Source: Firmicutes bacterium HGW-Firmicutes-9
Lineage (GTDB): Bacteria > Bacillota > Clostridia > Christensenellales > CAG-138
NCBI GenBank assembly: GCA_002841395.1
Contig: PGZM01000013.1
Location: 1-38,371 of the forward strand
DNA length: 38,371 nt
Direction of reading: 5' to 3'
Made by a program: the position numbers and the translations under genes. Below are positions 16,282 to 24,973 of this stretch, one piece after another. The notes beneath the pieces were generated by a model that saw nothing but the letters and a program-made list of their open reading frames with translations, was not told the DNA's origin and made no database searches. Position 1 is the first letter of the stretch, and each line of letters starts with the position of its first letter.

Positions 16282-18249
16282 TTATTCGTTCTCTATATCT
16301 TCCTCGTAAACACCGCCGTTGTCAAGCGAATCGTTTTCTGTATCTGGGCGATAGGTAAGTCCGGTTCTTTCTTCCAAACTGGCGGGAGCGGATGCAAACG
16401 CAATCGAGTTTTTGCCCGCACGCTTGATCAGATAGAGCGCGCCATCCGCCGCCGTATAAAGTTTTTCAAACGTCTCTCCGTCCCGATCATAGATCGCGAT
16501 GCCGACGCTGATGGAGACGGGTATGGCGATCTTGCGGCTGAGTTCCACCATCTGTTCGCGCATCGCTTCCGCTTTGTCCAGCGCGACAATGTCGTCACTG
16601 GCGTGCTTGATGAAGATCATGTATTCATCTCCGCCGATACGGCTTAAATAGTCTCCCGAACGGAACAAATGCCGGATGCCGTTTGCAAACGCAACCAGTA
16701 GATAGTCGCCTTTCGCGTGGCCGAGGGTATCGTTGACCGCTTTGAAATTGTCAAAGTCGAGCATGATCAGCGCATGCCTGCCGCCGAGTCCTTCGCCCGC
16801 GAGAAACGCCTTTATATTCCGCTCCATCGCGCCGCGATTTAATAGCCCAGTCAACGGCTCGCTGTCCGCCTGCCGGATCAACCGCTGCATGCTCTGCTTT
16901 TGCCGGTGGATATCGGCGATCTTGCCGACGAGCTGTACCGCAAGCCCTTCCTGATCGATTACTGCGTAAATCTCTACGCGCTTCCAGCGGATGATGCCGC
17001 GGGAACCGACCATCCGGAGTTCTGCGGTCGATTCCGTGTCTCCGGCGCGCAGCTGATTGACGAGATTTAAGAAGATGTGGTTGTCATCCTCAAAGAATAA
17101 ATCGTTGCATTTCTCGAGGTGATCCAGCGTGCATTTGGGCGGTTCAAAGCCAAACGCAGCCTCGAACGTATCGTTGAATAGAATCTCGCCGGAATCCATG
17201 TCGATCTGGAAGAAGACCTCGTTGGATAGCTGTGTGATTAACTGATATCTCTGCGTGCTCTGTCGGAGCAGGTCCTTGTCCGCTTCCAGTTTCGCAACAG
17301 TCTCTTTTTCGTGGCGGAAGGACTGCGCCGCCATTGAACTGCCGACTAAAAGCATAATAACCAGCATCGTCATCTGATACATGCTCACCTGCCGCGAGAT
17401 CACGTCGGCGACGCTGCTCGGCACAACGGTAAACACATACCAATCATAGTTCGGCAACCATTCGCAGACGGCGTAATACGCTTTGTTTTCATGCGCATAG
17501 CTGAACGCGACGATCTGATTCTGTTGCAGTCGCTCTTTCAACTGCTCGATGCTGCCCTTGCCGTCCAACGCTTCGTCGTTGATATATGTCTTCACGTATT
17601 CGCCGATTTGAACAAAATCAAGTCCGTCCTCGATGAACAGAATCAAGCCTGTATTATCCGAAACAAACGAATACGCTTGTCCTTCATAGGCAAGTGTCGT
17701 GAGCTGCGCGGTAAAGTTCCGGTTGCTCAGCGTCGCAAACAGCACACCGTGCACGCCGGATTTGGTGTTCACGTTTGCGGAGACGCGCACATCCGTAAGT
17801 CCATCATCTTCGTTTTGAGAGCCGGTGCTCAGCACCGTTTCGCCGCCCAGGCTGCGACCGAACCATTCTTCTCCGGCTACATTGTAGACATCCTGATCGC
17901 TGTAAAACAAATCCCCCATCGGGTTTGCATAGCCAATCTCCACATCGACCGCATCATCCTTAAGCACCGTGCGGAGCGACTCCACGAGCGTATTCGGGCC
18001 GGTGTCCGCGTCGTAGTCCGCAATCAGCTCAACGCGGGCGATCAAGAGGTCCACATAGCGCTCCAGCGAGATAGACTGCTGTCGCGCCGCGTCCACCAGA
18101 ATCTCATTCGTTCCCTTGTGAATTTCTTTGACAATCTGCGCCTGGAGCGTAAAAAACGCCAGCAGCATCACGGCTGCCGCCGCGAGCGGGTAGCCAAAAT
18201 AACGCAGGAACTCTTTCAATGGAGTACGCTTCGTTTCCGGTGTCTTCAA
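16282..18249 (-). CDS. Diguanylate cyclase with dCache, PAS and GGDEF domains
   Basis: The 655-residue membrane sensor makes cyclic di-GMP from two GTP. Order: helix ~17-37, extracellular dCache-like sensor ~45-285, helix ~290-310, PAS ~335-450, GGDEF domain ~463-625. The catalytic motif reads GGDEY (539-543), a tolerated variant of GGDEF. RSGD at 530-533, five residues before it, is a complete product-inhibition I-site. LDFDNFKAVNDTLGH carries the metal and GTP residues. The start is TTG at 18249, with GGGAGGG upstream and a good sigma-70-type promoter beyond. No EAL domain is present. A GtrA-family gene follows in the same transcript. The Cache domain points to a small extracellular ligand, not identifiable here. 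Confidence 0.92.
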   Translation of the reverse strand: MKTPETKRTPLKEFLRYFGYPLAAAAVMLLAFFTLQAQIVKEIHKGTNEILVDAARQQSISLERYVDLLIARVELIADYDADTGPNTLVESLRTVLKDDAVDVEIGYANPMGDLFYSDQDVYNVAGEEWFGRSLGGETVLSTGSQNEDDGLTDVRVSANVNTKSGVHGVLFATLSNRNFTAQLTTLAYEGQAYSFVSDNTGLILFIEDGLDFVQIGEYVKTYINDEALDGKGSIEQLKERLQQNQIVAFSYAHENKAYYAVCEWLPNYDWYVFTVVPSSVADVISRQVSMYQMTMLVIMLLVGSSMAAQSFRHEKETVAKLEADKDLLRQSTQRYQLITQLSNEVFFQIDMDSGEILFNDTFEAAFGFEPPKCTLDHLEKCNDLFFEDDNHIFLNLVNQLRAGDTESTAELRMVGSRGIIRWKRVEIYAVIDQEGLAVQLVGKIADIHRQKQSMQRLIRQADSEPLTGLLNRGAMERNIKAFLAGEGLGGRHALIMLDFDNFKAVNDTLGHAKGDYLLVAFANGIRHLFRSGDYLSRIGGDEYMIFIKHASDDIVALDKAEAMREQMVELSRKIAIPVSISVGIAIYDRDGETFEKLYTAADGALYLIKRAGKNSIAFASAPASLEERTGLTYRPDTENDSLDNGGVYEEDIENE

Positions 18250-18323
18250 GGAATCCCGCCCTCCCGTCTTCAGGTCGCGATGGATGCGTCTTGTTTCGTT
18301 CTGTTGTAACGAGTATTAAGAAA

Positions 18324-18352
18324 ATTATAAAGGGTAACGTCGGGTTTGTCAT
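18324..18352 (-). promoter_or_regulatory. Promoter of the diguanylate cyclase operon
   Basis: The minus strand shows ATGACA (plus 18347-18352), a 17-bp spacer and a perfect TATAAT (plus 18324-18329). This leaves a leader of about 70 bases, too short for a c-di-GMP riboswitch plus expression platform. Confidence 0.75.
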
Positions 18353-18454
18353 CTGATATGCGCTTTTTGGGGGTTCGCCTGATGAAAAAACAACGCATTC
18401 AGCGAAAAAATTAAGTGTTCTGGACTGGCCAGAAATCACGCCGCACACAAGAAA

Positions 18455-18488
18455 GCGGCAGCCGTCTAAGTAACCAGACAGCTGCCGC
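18455..18488 (-). terminator. Intrinsic terminator of the malic enzyme operon
   Basis: GCGGCAGC-C-GTCT pairs with AGAC-A-GCTGCCGC. TTTCTTG follows in the minus direction. It begins about 30 bases after the malic enzyme stop. Confidence 0.8.
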
Positions 18489-18518
18489 CGTTTTCTGTTG
18501 TAGCTTTTGTTCGGCTAT

Positions 18519-19694
18519 TTAGATGCGCGCGACTCCGCTCTTTCTTGCGGCCTCGGCGACTGCCGCAGCAACCGCCTTACCCACGCGCGGGTCAAACGCC
18601 TTGGGGATGACGTAGTCAGCGCTGCGTTCTTCGTCCGGGATCAACCCAGCGAGCGCGTAGGCCGCGGCGATCTTCATTTCATCGTTGATGTCACTTGCGC
18701 GCACGTCAAACGTGCCGCGGAAGATACCCGGGAACGCGAGAACATTGTTGATCTGGTTGGGGAAATCGCTTCTGCCGGTCGCGATGACGGCGGCGCCGCC
18801 GTCCTTCGCTTCGTCCGGGAAGATTTCCGGCGTGGGGTTCGCGCAGGCGAACACGATCGCGTCTTTCGCCATGCTCTTGACCATGTCCACGCTGACCATC
18901 TTGGGCGCAGAGACGCCAATGAACACATCGGCACCCTTCATCGCGTCCGCGAGTGAACCCTGGCGCTTTTCGCGGTTGGTGATCTGCGCCATCTCTTCTT
19001 TGATCCAGTTCATGCCCTCTTTGCGGCCTTCGTAGATGATGCCTGCGCGATCGCACAATGTTACATCCGCAAAGCCGTCGGAGAGCAAGAGTTTTGTCAC
19101 GCTGATGGCGGCGGCACCCGCGCCGTTGATCACGATCTTCACATCTTCCTTCTTCTTGCCGACCACGCGCAGCGCGTTGATCAGGCCCGCGAGGGTGACC
19201 ACGGCGGTGCCGTGCTGGTCGTCATGGAAAATCGGGATATCGCATTTTTCTTTCAGCTTGCGCTCGATCTCAAAGCAGCGCGGTGCGGAGATGTCTTCGA
19301 GGTTGATGCCGCCGAAGCTGCCGCTGATGAGATAGACCGTATTGACGATGTCGTCGACCTCTTTGCTCTTGACGCAGAGCGGGAACGCGTCCACGTCGCC
19401 AAAGGACTTGAAGAGCACGCACTTGCCCTCCATGACCGGCATGCCCGCTTCCGGGCCAATATCGCCCAAACCGAGCACCGCGGTGCCGTCGGTAACGACC
19501 GCGCAGAGGTTCCAGCGGCGGGTGTATTCATAGCTGAGGTTGACGTCCTTCTCGATCTCGAGGCACGGCTGCGCAACGCCCGGCGTGTACGCCAGCGACA
19601 GGTCTTCGCGCGTGGCGACGGGTACGGTCGCTTTGACTTCGATCTTGCCCTTCCATTCGCCGTGCAGGCGCAGGGACTCTTTTGCGTAATCCAT
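18519..19694 (-). CDS. Malic enzyme, short NAD(P)-dependent form
   Basis: The 391-residue enzyme decarboxylates malate to pyruvate with NAD(P) reduction. SLAYTPGVA places the catalytic Tyr at 36; EGKCVLFK gives the catalytic Lys at 91; FHDDQHGTA (157-163) holds metal ligands; GAGAAA (191-196) starts the Rossmann dinucleotide site. [10 protein letters not shown] and [21 protein letters not shown] are family signatures. There is no C-terminal phosphotransacetylase-like domain, so it is the short bacterial or archaeal form. Cofactor choice cannot be read safely. It follows the Ldh-family dehydrogenase by 33 bases and shares its promoter and leader terminator. Confidence 0.95.
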   Translation of the reverse strand: MDYAKESLRLHGEWKGKIEVKATVPVATREDLSLAYTPGVAQPCLEIEKDVNLSYEYTRRWNLCAVVTDGTAVLGLGDIGPEAGMPVMEGKCVLFKSFGDVDAFPLCVKSKEVDDIVNTVYLISGSFGGINLEDISAPRCFEIERKLKEKCDIPIFHDDQHGTAVVTLAGLINALRVVGKKKEDVKIVINGAGAAAISVTKLLLSDGFADVTLCDRAGIIYEGRKEGMNWIKEEMAQITNREKRQGSLADAMKGADVFIGVSAPKMVSVDMVKSMAKDAIVFACANPTPEIFPDEAKDGGAAVIATGRSDFPNQINNVLAFPGIFRGTFDVRASDINDEMKIAAAYALAGLIPDEERSADYVIPKAFDPRVGKAVAAAVAEAARKSGVARI

Positions 19695-19727
19695 GTTGTA
19701 TTTTCTCCTTATGTCTTGCCGCTGGCT

Positions 19728-20840
19728 TTACTGCTCAAACGGGAATTTGTAGGGCAGGTTTTTCTTGTCGCGGATCGCGATGAATTCTTTCTGCACCGCT
19801 TCGCCGACGGGAACGCCCTTGTCCTTGCGCTCCATCCACACGTCGTGCTCTTTTTCGCCCGCGGTGTAGATGCGATCCTGTCCCGGCGCTTTTTCGGAGG
19901 CACGCAGCTCACGCAGGATATCGCCCGCGATCTTCTTGAACGTCTCCAGCCCGCAAAACGCTTCGGGGTCGATGACGATGAAGAAGTGACCCAGGTGATA
20001 CGGCTTCTTGTAGCCGTTTTCGTCGCGGTCGACGCACATCTTGAGGAAGCTGCCCGCTTGCAGCGCCGCGGAGAGAATCTCGACAACGGTCGCGTAGCCG
20101 TAGCCTTTGTAACCTGCGAGGTCTTCGCCAATGCCGCCCAAGGGTGCAAGCGCCGCGCTGCCGTCGGTCAAACCCTTGAGAATCGCGGGACTGTCCGTCA
20201 TGGCGCTGCCGTCGCGGCCGATGACCATGCCCGCGGGCGTGTCCTTGCCGGAACGGGCGTAGTATTCAATCTTGCCGCGCTGGCTGATGCTCGTCGCGCA
20301 GTCCAGCGTGAAGGGGAAATCTTCATCTGTCGGAAGACCGAAGGTAAGCGGGTTGGTGCCCAGCATGTTTTCCACGCCGAACGTCGGGGCGATGGAAGGA
20401 CGCGCGTTGGTGCCGGAGATGCCGATCATGCCTTCGTTGACCGCCATGCTCGTCCAGTAACCCGCGATGCCGTAGTGCGAGCTGTTGCGAATGGCAGCCA
20501 TCGCCATGCCGTACTTCTTTGCTTTTTCGATGATGGTCTTCATCGCCTTGTAGCTTGCGACCATACCCATGCCGTCGTGCGCGTCCACCACAAGCGTGGT
20601 CGGCGTGTCTTTGACGACTTCGTACTCGGTGACGGGATTGAGGATGCCCGCGTCGATGCGGTCCAGATAGATGGGCTTAAAGCGGTTGCAGCCGTGGCTC
20701 TCGATGCCGCGGCGGTCGCTCTCCAAGAGCACGTCGGTGCAGATTTTCGCGTCCTCAAGCGGGATGCCGTAGGATACGAACGTGTCGATCATAAAGTTTT
20801 CAATCATGTCCCAAGGGATATACGGTCTGGTTTCTGCCAT
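19728..20840 (-). CDS. Malate/L-lactate dehydrogenase family oxidoreductase (Ldh_2)
   Basis: This 370-residue NAD(P)-dependent enzyme belongs to the Ldh_2 family (malate, L-lactate, ureidoglycolate and related 2-hydroxyacid dehydrogenases), unrelated to classical LDH/MDH. SDRRGIESHG (41-50) and the catalytic His in RNSSHYG (~118-124) are present, as are TNARPSIAPTFG, LGTNPLTFG and DCATS. Pairing with malic enzyme makes malate/oxaloacetate the likely substrate, but lactate/pyruvate is also possible. AGGAGGAG precedes the ATG. The long leader (about 180 bases) holds an intrinsic terminator, so expression is probably set by attenuation. Confidence 0.92.
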   Translation of the reverse strand: MAETRPYIPWDMIENFMIDTFVSYGIPLEDAKICTDVLLESDRRGIESHGCNRFKPIYLDRIDAGILNPVTEYEVVKDTPTTLVVDAHDGMGMVASYKAMKTIIEKAKKYGMAMAAIRNSSHYGIAGYWTSMAVNEGMIGISGTNARPSIAPTFGVENMLGTNPLTFGLPTDEDFPFTLDCATSISQRGKIEYYARSGKDTPAGMVIGRDGSAMTDSPAILKGLTDGSAALAPLGGIGEDLAGYKGYGYATVVEILSAALQAGSFLKMCVDRDENGYKKPYHLGHFFIVIDPEAFCGLETFKKIAGDILRELRASEKAPGQDRIYTAGEKEHDVWMERKDKGVPVGEAVQKEFIAIRDKKNLPYKFPFEQ

Positions 20841-20949
20841 AAGTCATTCTCCTCCTGTTTGATCCGTTTTTGTGAAAATTGAAATAACTATCGTTGAACA
20901 GACTGTACCGCGCCGCCGCTTTCCCTGCTCTTCTCTCCGCGCGGACATG

Positions 20950-20988
20950 AAAAAAGGAGCATACGCAAAACAAGCCGTGCGCCGCTCC
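20950..20988 (-). promoter_or_regulatory. Intrinsic terminator inside the dehydrogenase-malic enzyme leader (attenuator candidate)
   Basis: Read on the minus strand, GGAGC-gg-CGCA pairs with TGCG-tat-GCTCC and is followed directly by six T (complement of plus 20950-20955). It lies between the promoter at 21026-21054 and the gene start at 20840, about 30 bases into the transcript. No T-run follows on the plus strand, so it acts in this direction only. No known riboswitch was recognised. Confidence 0.6.
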
Positions 20989-21025
20989 GAACTCCAAATC
21001 TCAAGTGGAACTTTTGTACATATTT

Positions 21026-21054
21026 ATCATATCGTGAAACATTACACCTGTCAA
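21026..21054 (-). promoter_or_regulatory. Promoter of the dehydrogenase-malic enzyme operon
   Basis: A perfect -35 TTGACA (plus 21049-21054), a 17-bp spacer and TATGAT (plus 21026-21031). The predicted start is near 21019. Confidence 0.75.
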
Positions 21055-21157
21055 ACCTGATTTTTACTGTTTTGATTCAAATATTGAAGGCTGTGCTTGC
21101 GCTTTTTGCATTGTTCCAATATGCTAATGATATTCTATATTCATAAAGAGGTACGCC

Positions 21158-21730
21158 TTGGAACACGCCGCCCAAATGCTGGAACAGATACAGATCAATC
21201 CCGTCATCGCCGCCGTCTGCAATGAGGAAGAGCTAGCGCTCGCGCTCGATTCCGATTGCCGTGTGGTGTTCCTTTTGATGGGCGACGTGCTCGACATAGG
21301 TGAGCTCACAAGACGTGTACACGCGAGCGGAAAACTCTGTGTCATCCACCTCGACCTGATCGAAGGTTTGTCGAGCAAGGAGATCGCCGTAGACGCGATT
21401 CAGAAGGCGACCGGTGCCGAGGGCATCATCAGCACGCGCGGCGCGCTGATCAAGCGCGCAAAGCAGTTAGGACTCGCCGCGGTGCAGCGCGGGTTTATGC
21501 TCGACTCCCGCTCGCTCAACAGCTTTGAACAGCAGATTGCGCAGAGCAAGCCGGACTTTGTGGAGATTTTGCCGGGACTTCTTCCGAAAGTCATCTCATC
21601 ACTGAAGGATCGAATTGCAGCGCCCATTATCGCGGGCGGGTTCATTCACGAAAAAGAGGACGTCATTTCAGCGCTCCAGGCAGGCGCGCTTGCCGTCTCC
21701 GCCTCCAGCCCGAAGATTTGGTCAGTGTAA
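21158..21730 (+). CDS. glpP: Glycerol-3-phosphate responsive antiterminator (GlpP family)
   Basis: The 190-residue protein fits the GlpP family (G3P_antiterm): MGDVLDIGELTRRVHASGK, VIHLDLIEGLSSKEIAVDAIQ, GIISTRGALIKRAKQLGLAAVQRGFMLDS, the core FVEILPG and the C-terminal GGFIHEKEDVISALQAGALAVSASSPKIW, a TIM-barrel phosphate-binding end. In B. subtilis GlpP binds glycerol-3-phosphate and an mRNA leader to prevent termination at glpD. It starts at TTG 21158 with AAAGAGGT upstream; nearby ATGs are out of frame. No glycerol genes are in the window; instead it is divergent from an operon that has a leader terminator. Confidence 0.9.
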   Translation: MEHAAQMLEQIQINPVIAAVCNEEELALALDSDCRVVFLLMGDVLDIGELTRRVHASGKLCVIHLDLIEGLSSKEIAVDAIQKATGAEGIISTRGALIKRAKQLGLAAVQRGFMLDSRSLNSFEQQIAQSKPDFVEILPGLLPKVISSLKDRIAAPIIAGGFIHEKEDVISALQAGALAVSASSPKIWSV

Positions 21731-21745
21731 GAAAACAAACACGAA

Positions 21746-21782
21746 CGCGCTTTCGCATTGTTTAACGAAGCACGCTTTTTTT
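21746..21782 (+). terminator. Terminator of the glpP-like gene
   Basis: An imperfect stem (GCG-CTTTCG with CGAAG-ca-CGC, bulged) is followed by six T. It sits 16 bases after the stop. Confidence 0.6.
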
Positions 21783-21788
21783 AGACAA

Positions 21789-22277
21789 TCAATAATCAAA
21801 CTCATGTTCTCCCACTTGAATCTTTCGCGACAGGACTTCCCCTGAATACGGTTTTCGTAACTCTATCAGGTTTAAGACGGAGTACCCATTTTTGCGCAGA
21901 AATTCAATCATTCCATGATTGTTTGGATGTACAAAGTTGAATACGGTATCCTCGCCGTATGAAGTTACAAGATTTTCAGCCGTCTGATACAGCTTGGTTG
22001 CTACACCTCTTCTACGGTACTCTTCTTTCACATAAAGCGATTCCACCCATACCGTGGGTTTCTCAACTCGGCAGACAATATAACCAATAAACGTCTCATG
22101 CTCTACAGCCGCGAAGCAAGGATATCCAGCATCAAGATATTCAAGTATCTCCAGCTTGCCTGCCTCAACATTAGGCAAGGCAGCAATACCGTTAAAATTC
22201 TTTAACGAAACGCGAAAAGCAGCTGCCAGTGGTGCAACGCGATCGATTTCCCGACTTTCAAGTCTCACGATCTCCAT
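21789..22277 (-). CDS. GNAT family N-acetyltransferase
   Basis: The 162-residue cytoplasmic protein has the GNAT fold: a beta strand VWVESLYVKEEY, then the acetyl-CoA pyrophosphate loop RRRGVATKLYQTAE, then NFVHPNNHGMIEFLRKNGYSVLNLIELRK. Substrate is unknown; the aminoglycoside/amino-acid/small-amine branch and protein acetylation are all possible. The start at 22277 is set by GGGAGGGAA 6-8 bases upstream; an in-frame ATG at 22313 falls inside the hairpin tail and has no site. It lies next to the nag operon but has its own promoter. Confidence 0.88.
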   Translation of the reverse strand: MEIVRLESREIDRVAPLAAAFRVSLKNFNGIAALPNVEAGKLEILEYLDAGYPCFAAVEHETFIGYIVCRVEKPTVWVESLYVKEEYRRRGVATKLYQTAENLVTSYGEDTVFNFVHPNNHGMIEFLRKNGYSVLNLIELRKPYSGEVLSRKIQVGEHEFDY

Positions 22278-22314
22278 CGTTATTCCCTCCCGCTGTTCAA
22301 AATAAGTTGTCATG

Positions 22315-22355
22315 CAAAAATATCCGAGCGGAACATATTGCTCCCTCGGATATTT
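22315..22355 (-). terminator. Intrinsic terminator of the nag operon
   Basis: AAATATCCGAG and CTCGGATATTT form a perfect 11-bp stem; an inner GGA/TCC pair may extend it. Five T follow in the minus direction. It lies about 70 bases after the nagB stop. Confidence 0.85.
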
Positions 22356-22384
22356 AGTATATCGCAGTCCTTAATAACTCACAA
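22356..22384 (-). promoter_or_regulatory. Promoter of the GNAT gene, overlapping the nag terminator region
   Basis: TTGTGA (plus 22379-22384), a 17-bp spacer and TATACT (plus 22356-22361). Transcription would begin inside the nag terminator stem, so the GNAT message lacks a full hairpin. Confidence 0.5.
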
Positions 22385-22424
22385 CTCAAATGCGTTTTTG
22401 ATAAACTATTAGGCGTAATGTAAT

Positions 22425-23159
22425 TTACTCTTGATACCCGATCTTCTCCGCCAGCGCGCAGTCGATGATCACCGTTGCGTCGGGATGTGTTTTGACCAGC
22501 GTCGCAGGGTTTTGTACGTCCAGCTCCTCGTTGAGCAACAGCCCGCGCATAGCGGCAGCCTTGCTCTCGCCCGTTGCGAGCAGAATCAGCTTCTTCGCGC
22601 GAAGGATATCACCCATGCCCATCGAGATGGCTTTGGTCGGCACTTCGCTGCGTGTGGCGAAAAACCGCGCGTTTGCGTCGATGGTGCTTTCGTCCAACTC
22701 CTCGACATGCGCACCATCGTAAAGCACCTCTCCCGGCTCGTTGAAGCCCACGTGCCCGTCCACGCCGATGCCGAGCAGCTGTACGTCGATGGGCTTAGCC
22801 GCCAGCGCCTCGCGGAACGATTTCACGTTTGCTTCGATATCCCCCGTGCCCTTGGCGACGATGGTGTTCGCTTTGTCGATGTTGATCCGGTCAAACAGAT
22901 GCTCATCCATAAACCTGCGGTAGCTCTGCGGATGATCGGGAGCCAACCCAACATACTCGTCGAGGTTGATCGTGCTGACGCGCGAAAAGTCCAACTCTCC
23001 CGCGCGGTTTGCCGCGACGAGATACGGATAAACGCCCTGTGCGGTGCTGCCCGTGGCAAGGCCCAGCCGCGCGTCGGGCTTGCTGCGGATGACGCTCGCG
23101 ATCTGCTCCGCCGCGATCCGGCAGGACGCCTCAAAATTATCGGTTACGATGACTTTCAT
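22425..23159 (-). CDS. nagB: Glucosamine-6-phosphate deaminase
   Basis: The 244-residue enzyme converts glucosamine-6-phosphate to fructose-6-phosphate and ammonia. All active-site positions are visible: LATGSTAQG phosphate loop (34-42), Asp 67 in NLDEY, Asp 134, His 136 and Glu 141 in GIGVDGHVGFNEPG. The length matches the short B. subtilis-type NagB, which lacks the E. coli allosteric C-terminal tail. It is the last gene of the nagA-CBM9-nagB operon, 41 bases after the CBM9-like gene. Confidence 0.97.
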   Translation of the reverse strand: MKVIVTDNFEASCRIAAEQIASVIRSKPDARLGLATGSTAQGVYPYLVAANRAGELDFSRVSTINLDEYVGLAPDHPQSYRRFMDEHLFDRINIDKANTIVAKGTGDIEANVKSFREALAAKPIDVQLLGIGVDGHVGFNEPGEVLYDGAHVEELDESTIDANARFFATRSEVPTKAISMGMGDILRAKKLILLATGESKAAAMRGLLLNEELDVQNPATLVKTHPDATVIIDCALAEKIGYQE

Positions 23160-23200
23160 GTTCTTCCCTTATCTCAGCAAATCAAGTTATACGATCTTTT

Positions 23201-23833
23201 TTATGCTTCAGCCGTGATGATCAAGTCCCCATAGAGATGCGGCACGTGGAAATCCACCCGCTCCACCGGCGCCCAGCTGCCCCAATGCGGCGTTTCCGTG
23301 TGGTCGCCGCATTTGTAGAAGTTGCCGCGCATGCGGTGTCCCGGAGTAAAATCGCACGGACGCTCATACAGCGCTTCCAATAGCGACTGCTCCAGCAGGC
23401 ATGTCGCGCGCCACCAAGCCGCACCGTCCTGCGTGAATCGATCCACTGTTACGGTAGGATGCGGCAAACCGAGATCGAGCACATACCGCCGGTTGTGACG
23501 GTCGGTGCCAAAGGAGCAGTGACAAGCTCCGTTTGCGTTCATCTCCAGTCCGATGTAGCCGCAGTCCGGCAGGTCGGGACAGCAGTCGATAAACGCCTCC
23601 AAACAGGAATCTGTGTGCACAGGTTCGTTGGGCAGATGATAGACCGCGCGGGGATTTTCCTCACGGCACCAGAGCGATACTTCCAGCCCTGCACCGGGCA
23701 GATAGACGACCTGTCCGTGCGTCTCCGGCGAAGGCGCGCCTTCCGGCCGATCGTGCGAGATGGTGAACGTCTCTCCCGCATGCGGTTCTCCAAGCGATAT
23801 GGTTTTTATGTGGTACAGCTGTTTCTGCTCCAT
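23201..23833 (-). CDS. Carbohydrate-binding family 9-like protein, no signal peptide
   Basis: The 210-residue product resembles the CBM9-like beta-sandwich family: VSLWCREENPRAVYHLPNEPVHTDSCLEAFI, then YIGLEMNANGACHCSFGTDR, and the C-terminal MRGNFYKCGDHTETPHWGSWAPVERVDFHVPHLYG. It has no signal peptide or membrane helix, so it should stay in the cytoplasm, unlike most CBMs. It sits between nagA (3-base gap) and nagB (41-base gap), so it is made with GlcNAc catabolism enzymes. A role in binding amino-sugar phosphates, or a catalytic role not yet recognised, are both possible; neither can be shown from sequence. Confidence 0.82.
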   Translation of the reverse strand: MEQKQLYHIKTISLGEPHAGETFTISHDRPEGAPSPETHGQVVYLPGAGLEVSLWCREENPRAVYHLPNEPVHTDSCLEAFIDCCPDLPDCGYIGLEMNANGACHCSFGTDRHNRRYVLDLGLPHPTVTVDRFTQDGAAWWRATCLLEQSLLEALYERPCDFTPGHRMRGNFYKCGDHTETPHWGSWAPVERVDFHVPHLYGDLIITAEA

Positions 23834-23836
23834 CGA

Positions 23837-24973
23837 CTAGTTCTCCGAAATCGCGCTGCCCGCGAGATAGACGCTTTTGAGTGAGAAGTCGCTGTTGAGC
23901 ACGAGGAAATCCGCGCGCTTGCCGTTCGCAATAGAGCCAACTTCGTCGCTTGCTCCGATCACACGCGCTGGATTGTAGCTCGCCATGCGCACCGCAGCCT
24001 CGGCAGGAATGCCGAAGCAGACCGCTTTGCGGAACAGATCGAAGAGGTTGCTCGCAGAGCCCGCGAGGGTATCGGGCGCGTCAACGAGGCGCGCAACCGA
24101 GCCGTCCAAGAAGATCTTTTGTCCGCCGAGCATGTATTCACCGTTTGGCATACCGCTGCAGGAGAGCGCGTCGCTGACGAGACACAGCCGCTCGGGTCCA
24201 AACATCGAGTACGCCGCGCGCACGACACTCTCGTGCACATGCATGCCGTCCGAGATGATCTCCGCCGTGACCTGCGGGCTTTCCGCGGCGGCGCCGATGA
24301 CGCCCGGCGCGCGATGCAGCATCGGCGGCATGGCGTTGAAGAGGTGTGTGACATGCGTTGCTCCCGCCGCGATGGCAGCCTTCGCGGCATCATAGTCTGC
24401 ATCGGTGTGCGCAATCGAAACGCGGCAGACTTTGCTGACTTTTTCAATATAATCGGTCGCACCCGGCAGCTCCGGCGCGACATCCGCGATTCTGATCAGC
24501 CCCCGCGCCGCTTGATTCAGCCGTTGGAACATCTCATCATCCGGCGATTGCAGATAGGCGCCGTTTTGCGCGCCCTTTTTCTTCTCCGCGAAAAATGGTC
24601 CCTCCATATGAATCCCGCGCAATGCGGCGCAGCCCGCAGGAGTACTCTCCGCAAACTGCGCGGCTGTCGCATAGGCGGTATTGAGCTCTGATTCCGGCAG
24701 CGTGACCGAAGCGGGCGCGAACGAGGTGATGCCGTTCTTGGCAAGATACCGCGCGATGACGGTCAAGCCCTCGAAATCGCCATCCGAAAAATCGTGACCA
24801 GAGTTGCCGTGCAGATGGATGTCGACGAACCCCGGCACGACATAGGCGCCTTCCAGATCGACACCGCCGGTTTCCTCCGATAGCACACCTGTAAAGCGGC
24901 CGTTTTCCACCGAGAACCCGCCTTTATGAAACCGGAAGTCCGGACCAAACACCAATGCGTTATGATATCTCAT
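23837..24973 (-). CDS. nagA: N-acetylglucosamine-6-phosphate deacetylase
   Basis: The 378-residue amidohydrolase removes acetate from GlcNAc-6-phosphate. Metal and catalytic residues are in place: His 53 and 55 in DIHLHGNSG, Glu 124 in IHMEGPFF, His 189 in IAHTDAD, His 210 in THLFNAMPP and the catalytic Asp 268 in VSDAL. The start at 24973 is set by CGGAGGAA; an upstream in-frame start at 25114 would add 47 unrelated residues. It is the first gene of the nagA-CBM9-nagB operon, whose promoter region shows repeated motifs. The product feeds glucosamine-6-phosphate to NagB. Confidence 0.96.
   Translation of the reverse strand: MRYHNALVFGPDFRFHKGGFSVENGRFTGVLSEETGGVDLEGAYVVPGFVDIHLHGNSGHDFSDGDFEGLTVIARYLAKNGITSFAPASVTLPESELNTAYATAAQFAESTPAGCAALRGIHMEGPFFAEKKKGAQNGAYLQSPDDEMFQRLNQAARGLIRIADVAPELPGATDYIEKVSKVCRVSIAHTDADYDAAKAAIAAGATHVTHLFNAMPPMLHRAPGVIGAAAESPQVTAEIISDGMHVHESVVRAAYSMFGPERLCLVSDALSCSGMPNGEYMLGGQKIFLDGSVARLVDAPDTLAGSASNLFDLFRKAVCFGIPAEAAVRMASYNPARVIGASDEVGSIANGKRADFLVLNSDFSLKSVYLAGSAISEN

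Noticed and set aside
18250..18323. c-di-GMP riboswitch before the diguanylate cyclase
   Set aside because: The leader is about 70 bases with no recognisable aptamer.
19212..20882. 556-residue plus-strand open frame
   Set aside because: It lies fully antisense to two well-matched enzymes and has a biased shadow composition.
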